Source: Lacrimispora indolis DSM 755 (GTDB taxonomy: Bacteria > Bacillota > Clostridia > Lachnospirales > Lachnospiraceae). Taken from it: a stretch of 64,000 nt of DNA. This document shows, in pieces, positions 60,495 through 64,000 of this stretch. The notes under the pieces were generated by a model. That model made no database searches, was not told the DNA's origin, and saw only the letters and a list, made by a program, of their open reading frames with translations. The DNA is taken from the NCBI RefSeq assembly GCF_000526995.1, contig NZ_AZUI01000001.1, positions 4,878,001 to 4,942,000 of the forward strand, read 5' to 3'. Each line of letters starts with the position of its first letter. Positions within the stretch are counted from its first letter, which is position 1. Position numbers and translations under genes: made by a program.

Positions 60495-61784
60495 ATGTTA
60501 GATTTAAAGTTTGTAAGAGAAAATCCTGAAATTGTAAAGGAAAATATTAAGAATAAATTCCAGGACAGCAAGCTGCCGTTAGTTGACGAAGTCGTTGAAC
60601 TTGATGAGAAGAACCGTGCGGCAAAGCAGGAAGGGGATGCCTTACGGGCTGAACGCAACAAACTTTCCAAACAGATCGGTGCCTTAATGGGACAGGGAAA
60701 GAAGGAAGAAGCGGAGGAAATGAAGAAGAAAGTGACTGACGCTTCCGAACATCTGGCCAAGTTGGAAGAAACAGAACATGAACTGGAAGAAAGAATCAAA
60801 AAGATCATGATGACCATTCCAAATATCATTGATCCCAGCGTACCTATCGGTAAGGATGACAGCGAGAACGTAGAGGTAGAGCGTTACGGTGAGCCTGTTG
60901 TGCCTGAGTTTGATATTCCGTACCATACGGAAATTATGGAAAGCTTTGACGGCATTGACCTTGACAGTGCAAGAAAGGTAGCAGGCAACGGCTTTTATTA
61001 TCTAATGGGCGATATTGCAAGGCTTCATTCTTCCGTGATTTCCTATGCAAGAGATTTTATGATAAACAGGGGATTTACCTACTGTATTCCGCCATTCATG
61101 ATCCGCAGTGAAGTGGTGACCGGCGTTATGAGCTTTGCTGAAATGGATGCCATGATGTATAAGATCGAAGGAGAGGATCTATACCTGATCGGTACCAGCG
61201 AGCATTCCATGATCGGAAAATTTATTGATACCATTCTTCCGGAAGGCAAGCTTCCTCAGACTCTGACCAGCTATTCCCCCTGCTTCCGTAAGGAGAAAGG
61301 CGCTCATGGCCTGGAGGAACGAGGGGTGTACCGGATCCATCAGTTTGAAAAGCAGGAAATGATCGTTGTCTGCAAGCCGGAAGAGAGCATGGATTGGTAT
61401 GAAAAGTTATGGCAGAATACCGTTGATTTATTCCGCACTCTGGATATTCCCGTAAGAACCCTGGAATGCTGCTCCGGAGATCTGGCAGATTTAAAGGTGA
61501 AATCCGTAGATGTGGAAGCATGGTCTCCAAGACAGAAAAAGTATTTTGAAGTGGGAAGCTGTTCTAACTTAGGCGATGCCCAGGCAAGAAGGCTGAAAAT
61601 CCGCGTTGCAGGAGACGACGGAAAGAAGTATTTTGCCCACACCTTAAACAATACAGTAGTTGCTCCTCCAAGAATGCTGATCGCTTTCCTGGAAAACAAT
61701 TTACAGGCAGACGGAACCGTAAAGATTCCGGAAGCTTTACAGCCCTATATGGGCGGCATGAAAGCGCTTGTGCCGAAGAAATAA
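60495..61784 (+). CDS. serS: Serine--tRNA ligase
   Basis: A 429-residue class II synthetase. The long N-terminal coiled coil (residues about 30-105) binds tRNA-Ser; motif 2 is CFRKEKGAHGLEERGVYRIHQFEKQEM and motif 3 is NTVVAPPRMLIAFLENN. The upstream 155 bp hold a terminator and a -10 box but no T-box leader. A GGAGG site precedes the ATG. Length and motifs are standard. Confidence 0.96.
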   Translation: MLDLKFVRENPEIVKENIKNKFQDSKLPLVDEVVELDEKNRAAKQEGDALRAERNKLSKQIGALMGQGKKEEAEEMKKKVTDASEHLAKLEETEHELEERIKKIMMTIPNIIDPSVPIGKDDSENVEVERYGEPVVPEFDIPYHTEIMESFDGIDLDSARKVAGNGFYYLMGDIARLHSSVISYARDFMINRGFTYCIPPFMIRSEVVTGVMSFAEMDAMMYKIEGEDLYLIGTSEHSMIGKFIDTILPEGKLPQTLTSYSPCFRKEKGAHGLEERGVYRIHQFEKQEMIVVCKPEESMDWYEKLWQNTVDLFRTLDIPVRTLECCSGDLADLKVKSVDVEAWSPRQKKYFEVGSCSNLGDAQARRLKIRVAGDDGKKYFAHTLNNTVVAPPRMLIAFLENNLQADGTVKIPEALQPYMGGMKALVPKK

Positions 61785-61825
61785 GAATTGACTGGGGTCC
61801 GGCTTTTTTTGAAAGGCTGGGCCTT

Positions 61826-61900
61826 TCCTTATTCCGGCCCATGCTTTTTGGGCAGTGCCCACCCCGCTTTATCGGGTGTTAAGGTATACCCGAAGGGTGT
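61826..61900 (-). repeat. Interspersed hairpin repeat, copy H, inverted and with extra hairpin
   Basis: On the minus strand: ACACCCTTCGGGTATACC, then an extra CACCC...GGGTG hairpin, then TGCCCA-N7-TGGGC and GGAATAAGGA. It is the only minus-strand copy, and no gene starts downstream of it on that strand. Confidence 0.7.
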
Positions 61901-62081
61901 TTCCTTTAAAGAAGAATACCGGAGAATCCGGAATGAGTTTTTTTCCTATTCCCTGGGTAAGATGCGCGGTTGCAGTTGACAAGTGGCATAAGGAGTATGG
62001 TATGATGGATAGACAAAGACAGATGTGCAATCCGAAAATGGAAAACGTATCTGGTATAAAAAGAAAAGGAGTGACGGCGGT

Positions 62082-62447
62082 ATGATTACATTTAACCACT
62101 TTAATTTTAATGTACTTGATCTGGAAAAGAGCTTAAAATTCTATAAGGATGCGCTGGGGCTTACCCCTGTGAGGGAAAAAACAGCGGCAGACGGTTCCTT
62201 CCGGCTGGTGTTTTTAGGCGATGGAAAAAGTGATTTCACTCTGGAACTGACCTATTTAACAGAACGAAAAGAGCCTTATAACCTGGGAGAATGTGAATTT
62301 CATCTGGCATTTCAGGCTGATGATTACGAAAGCTGCTATAAAAAGCATAAGGAAATGGGGATTATCTGCTTTGAAAACCCGGCCATGGGAATTTATTTCA
62401 TCAGCGATCCCGACGGCTACTGGATCGAGATCATTCCCCCAAAATAA
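62082..62447 (+). CDS. VOC-family (glyoxalase I-like) protein
   Basis: ATG 62082 with AAAGGAG upstream; a longer frame from 62025 lacks support. The roughly 121-residue protein has paired beta-alpha-beta-beta-beta modules: FNHFNFNVLDLEKSLKFYKDALGL with metal-binding His, LELTYL, ECEFHLAFQADD with the second His, and GYWIEIIPPK with the Glu. The pattern resembles lactoylglutathione lyase. Clostridia lack glutathione, so the thiol substrate may differ or the enzyme may have another lyase activity. It is followed after 9 bp by an alpha/beta hydrolase. Confidence 0.85.
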   Translation: MITFNHFNFNVLDLEKSLKFYKDALGLTPVREKTAADGSFRLVFLGDGKSDFTLELTYLTERKEPYNLGECEFHLAFQADDYESCYKKHKEMGIICFENPAMGIYFISDPDGYWIEIIPPK

Positions 62448-62456
62448 GGAGAAGCC

Positions 62457-63158
62457 GTGTATATTGATGTAAATGGAATCAAATTGTTTTATGAAGTGTC
62501 AGGCTCCGGTCCGGCCATTGTCCTTGTTCATGGAAACGGGGAGGATCACAGGATCTTTGATGAAACAGCGGAGCTTTTACGCAAAGATTATACCGTTTAC
62601 GCCCTGGATTCCAGGGATCATGGAAAAAGTTCCCGGGTAAAGACTCTGGGCTATGATGAGATGGCTGAGGATGTGGCGGAATTTGTCAAAATAATGAACC
62701 TTAAAAGGCCTTATTTCTGCGGCTTCAGCGACGGCGGGATCATCGGGATCCTTGCTGCCGTCCGATACCCGGAGCTCTTTTCAAAGCTGGTGCTCTGCGG
62801 CGCGAATGCTTATCCCCAGGGCTTAAAATGGTACTGGCTCAAATTATTTACTGTCATGGAAACTTTAAATCATGATCCAAAGCTTCTGATGATGCTGAAA
62901 GAACCCAGGATCACAGGAAAAGACCTGGAGACCATCTGCGTTCCGGTACTTCTGCTGGCAGGAGAAAGAGATATGGTCCGTGAATCACATACCAATTACC
63001 TTGCCTCAAAGATAAAAGGCAGCTGTCTCCGGATCCTTCCGGGAGAGGATCATGGCAGCTACATCATCCATAGCAGGAAACTTTATTATTTCATGAAAAA
63101 GTTTCTTGAAAAACCTCTTCAAAGAGAAAAAAATGATTTAAATAAAGCAAGGGTGTAA
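62457..63158 (+). CDS. Alpha/beta hydrolase
   Basis: A 233-residue protein with GTG start behind AAGGAGAAG. It has the oxyanion-hole region VLVHGNGEDHRIFD, the nucleophile elbow CGFSDGGIIG (Ser), an Asp in LLLAGERDMVRES and the His in GEDHGSYI. The fold is that of small esterases or haloperoxidase-like hydrolases; the substrate is unknown. It is adjacent to the VOC gene and possibly co-transcribed. A sigma-A promoter for ylxM follows it. Confidence 0.88.
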   Translation: MYIDVNGIKLFYEVSGSGPAIVLVHGNGEDHRIFDETAELLRKDYTVYALDSRDHGKSSRVKTLGYDEMAEDVAEFVKIMNLKRPYFCGFSDGGIIGILAAVRYPELFSKLVLCGANAYPQGLKWYWLKLFTVMETLNHDPKLLMMLKEPRITGKDLETICVPVLLLAGERDMVRESHTNYLASKIKGSCLRILPGEDHGSYIIHSRKLYYFMKKFLEKPLQREKNDLNKARV

Positions 63159-63169
63159 AGAAAAAACAC

Positions 63170-63198
63170 TTGACACCTTATGAAAAGTATTGTATGAT
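63170..63198 (+). promoter_or_regulatory. Sigma-A promoter for ylxM-ffh
   Basis: TTGACA (63170-63175), a 17-bp spacer and TATGAT (63193-63198); a consensus -35. It rules out the TTG at 63190 as a start codon. Confidence 0.8.
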
Positions 63199-63213
63199 AT
63201 CCCAGGTGATGAT

Positions 63214-63564
63214 ATGGAAAGGATTGCAAGACAAGGCTTACTATATGATTTCTACGGCGCTCTTTTAACGGAGCATCAAAGGCATATTTATGAAGATGTG
63301 GTTTTCTATGACCTTTCTTTAAGTGAGATCGCAGAAGAACAGGGAATCAGCCGTCAGGGTGTTCATGACCTCATTAAACGGTGTGATAAGATCCTGGAAG
63401 GTTATGAAGAAAAGCTTCATCTGGTAAAAAAGTTTGAACAGACAAAAAAACTGGCCAGAGAGATTCAGAGTTTGACAAAAGAGTTTGCCGACAGGTCAGA
63501 CATGAATCTGATCCGTCGCATCGAGGAGATATCGGGCGAAATCATCGAGCTGGAAGCTCATTAG
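63214..63564 (+). CDS. ylxM: YlxM-like helix-turn-helix protein (SRP-associated)
   Basis: The start is ATG 63214, with AGGTGAT at 63204-63210 as ribosome binding site. The roughly 116-residue protein has a sigma-70 region-4-like helix-turn-helix: LLTEHQRHIYEDVVFYDLSLSEIAEEQGISRQGVHDLIKR, then a coiled-coil C-terminus. YlxM is encoded just before ffh in Firmicutes and modulates the signal recognition particle. The gap to ffh is 11 bp. The predicted transcript start lies only about ten bases before the ATG. Confidence 0.9.
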   Translation: MERIARQGLLYDFYGALLTEHQRHIYEDVVFYDLSLSEIAEEQGISRQGVHDLIKRCDKILEGYEEKLHLVKKFEQTKKLAREIQSLTKEFADRSDMNLIRRIEEISGEIIELEAH

Positions 63565-63575
63565 GAGGGCGTTAT

Positions 63576-64000
63576 ATGGCTTTTGAGAGCTTATCCGATA
63601 AATTACAGAATGTATTTAAGAGCTTACGTGGCAAAGGACGCTTGTCTGAAGCCGATGTAAAAGCAGCCCTTAAAGAAGTGAAGATGGCTTTACTGGAAGC
63701 CGACGTAAGCTTTAAGGTTGTTAAACAGTTTATAAGTGCTGTACAGGAGCGGGCCATTGGACAGGATGTCCAGAACAGCCTGACTCCCGGACAGATGGTA
63801 ATAAAGATCGTAAATGAAGAGCTGATAAAGCTGATGGGTTCTGAGACTACTGAGATTCAGTTAAAGCCTGCCAGCGATATGACCATCATCCTGATGGCCG
63901 GCCTTCAGGGTGCCGGTAAAACCACCACCACTGCCAAGATTGCCGGAAAACTTAAGGCAAAGGGCAGAAAGCCTCTTCTCGTTGCCTGTGACGTTTACCG
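63576..64000 (+). CDS. ffh: Signal recognition particle protein Ffh (5' part, cut by window edge)
   Basis: ATG 63576 with TTAGGAGGG upstream. The visible 141 residues contain the N-terminal four-helix N domain (MAFESLSDKLQNVFKSLRGK...ADVKAALKEVKMALLEADVSFKVV) and the start of the G domain with the P-loop GLQGAGKTTTTAKIAGKL and the ACDVYR motif at the edge. Ffh binds 4.5S RNA and signal peptides and delivers ribosomes to FtsY. The C-terminal M domain lies outside the window. Confidence 0.96.
   Translation, partial: MAFESLSDKLQNVFKSLRGKGRLSEADVKAALKEVKMALLEADVSFKVVKQFISAVQERAIGQDVQNSLTPGQMVIKIVNEELIKLMGSETTEIQLKPASDMTIILMAGLQGAGKTTTTAKIAGKLKAKGRKPLLVACDVY

Noticed and set aside
61970..62000. 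TTGACA near 61977 as a strong promoter for the VOC gene
   Set aside because: The nearest TATGAT is 19 bp away, outside the usual spacing, so I did not list it.
63190..63213. TTG start for ylxM
   Set aside because: It lies between the -35 and -10 boxes of a consensus promoter, so it would not be transcribed from it.

Overview
The window looks like chromosomal DNA of a spore-forming, anaerobic, low-to-moderate GC Firmicute, most likely a Lachnospiraceae/Clostridium relative (Lacrimispora-like). The supporting signs are a YtaF-type sporulation membrane protein at the left edge, a THF-riboswitch-controlled FolT, a class II GalT, and a citrate synthase/aconitase-type hydratase pair. The right half also carries the classic Firmicute order priA-def-fmt-rsmB-rlmN-prpC-prkC-rsgA-rpe-thiN, and near the right end ylxM-ffh. 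Species assignment is inference. I see no rRNA, tRNA, IS element, prophage or CRISPR.

Layout. 1-7 kb: ytaF end, FliB-like lysine methylase, convergent lrgAB, PAP2 phosphatase, riboswitch plus folT, then a HAD phosphatase / Mrp-NBP35 ATPase / small alarmone synthetase operon. 7-14 kb: a two-component system divergent from an SLH protein and a MacAB/YknXYZ-like exporter. 14-19 kb: dipeptidase, then a phosphate module (Na/Pi cotransporter with C-terminal PhoU-like domain, PhoP-like regulator, PhoR-like kinase) behind an 11-bp-phased array of Pho-box-like repeats. 19-28 kb: DegV, Gx transporter, galT, YitT, an ABC_sub_bind ABC transporter and an SH3/NlpC-P60 hydrolase. 28-34 kb: a decayed nucleotidyltransferase gene followed by XdhC, NTPase, a FecCD-type ABC transporter, DUF364 and a binding lipoprotein, suggesting metal or molybdenum-cofactor work. 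34-38 kb: hydratase and citrate synthase on the minus strand. 38-64 kb: TepA/ClpP-like protease, FtsK/SpoIIIE, formate-THF ligase, murE, murF, the priA-to-thiN housekeeping block, B6 uptake and kinase genes, serS, a VOC protein, an alpha/beta hydrolase, ylxM and the 5' part of ffh.

The most unusual signal is a short interspersed repeat of about 50 bp with at least ten copies here, three pairs in tandem. Each full unit has a small CCC-N3-GGG hairpin, a conserved linker, a TGCCCA-N7-TGGGCA hairpin and a purine-rich Shine-Dalgarno-like tail. The plus-strand copies all lie just before a downstream start codon. Two copies are translated in the same frame, one as the C-terminal tail of Fmt and one as the N-terminal extension of thiamine pyrophosphokinase. 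One of these shows a compensatory stem change. This resembles the lifestyle of Rickettsia palindromic elements, but I do not recognise the family.

Start sites were corrected where a good ribosome binding site sits at an internal ATG. Functions come from motif reading only; no database search was run.
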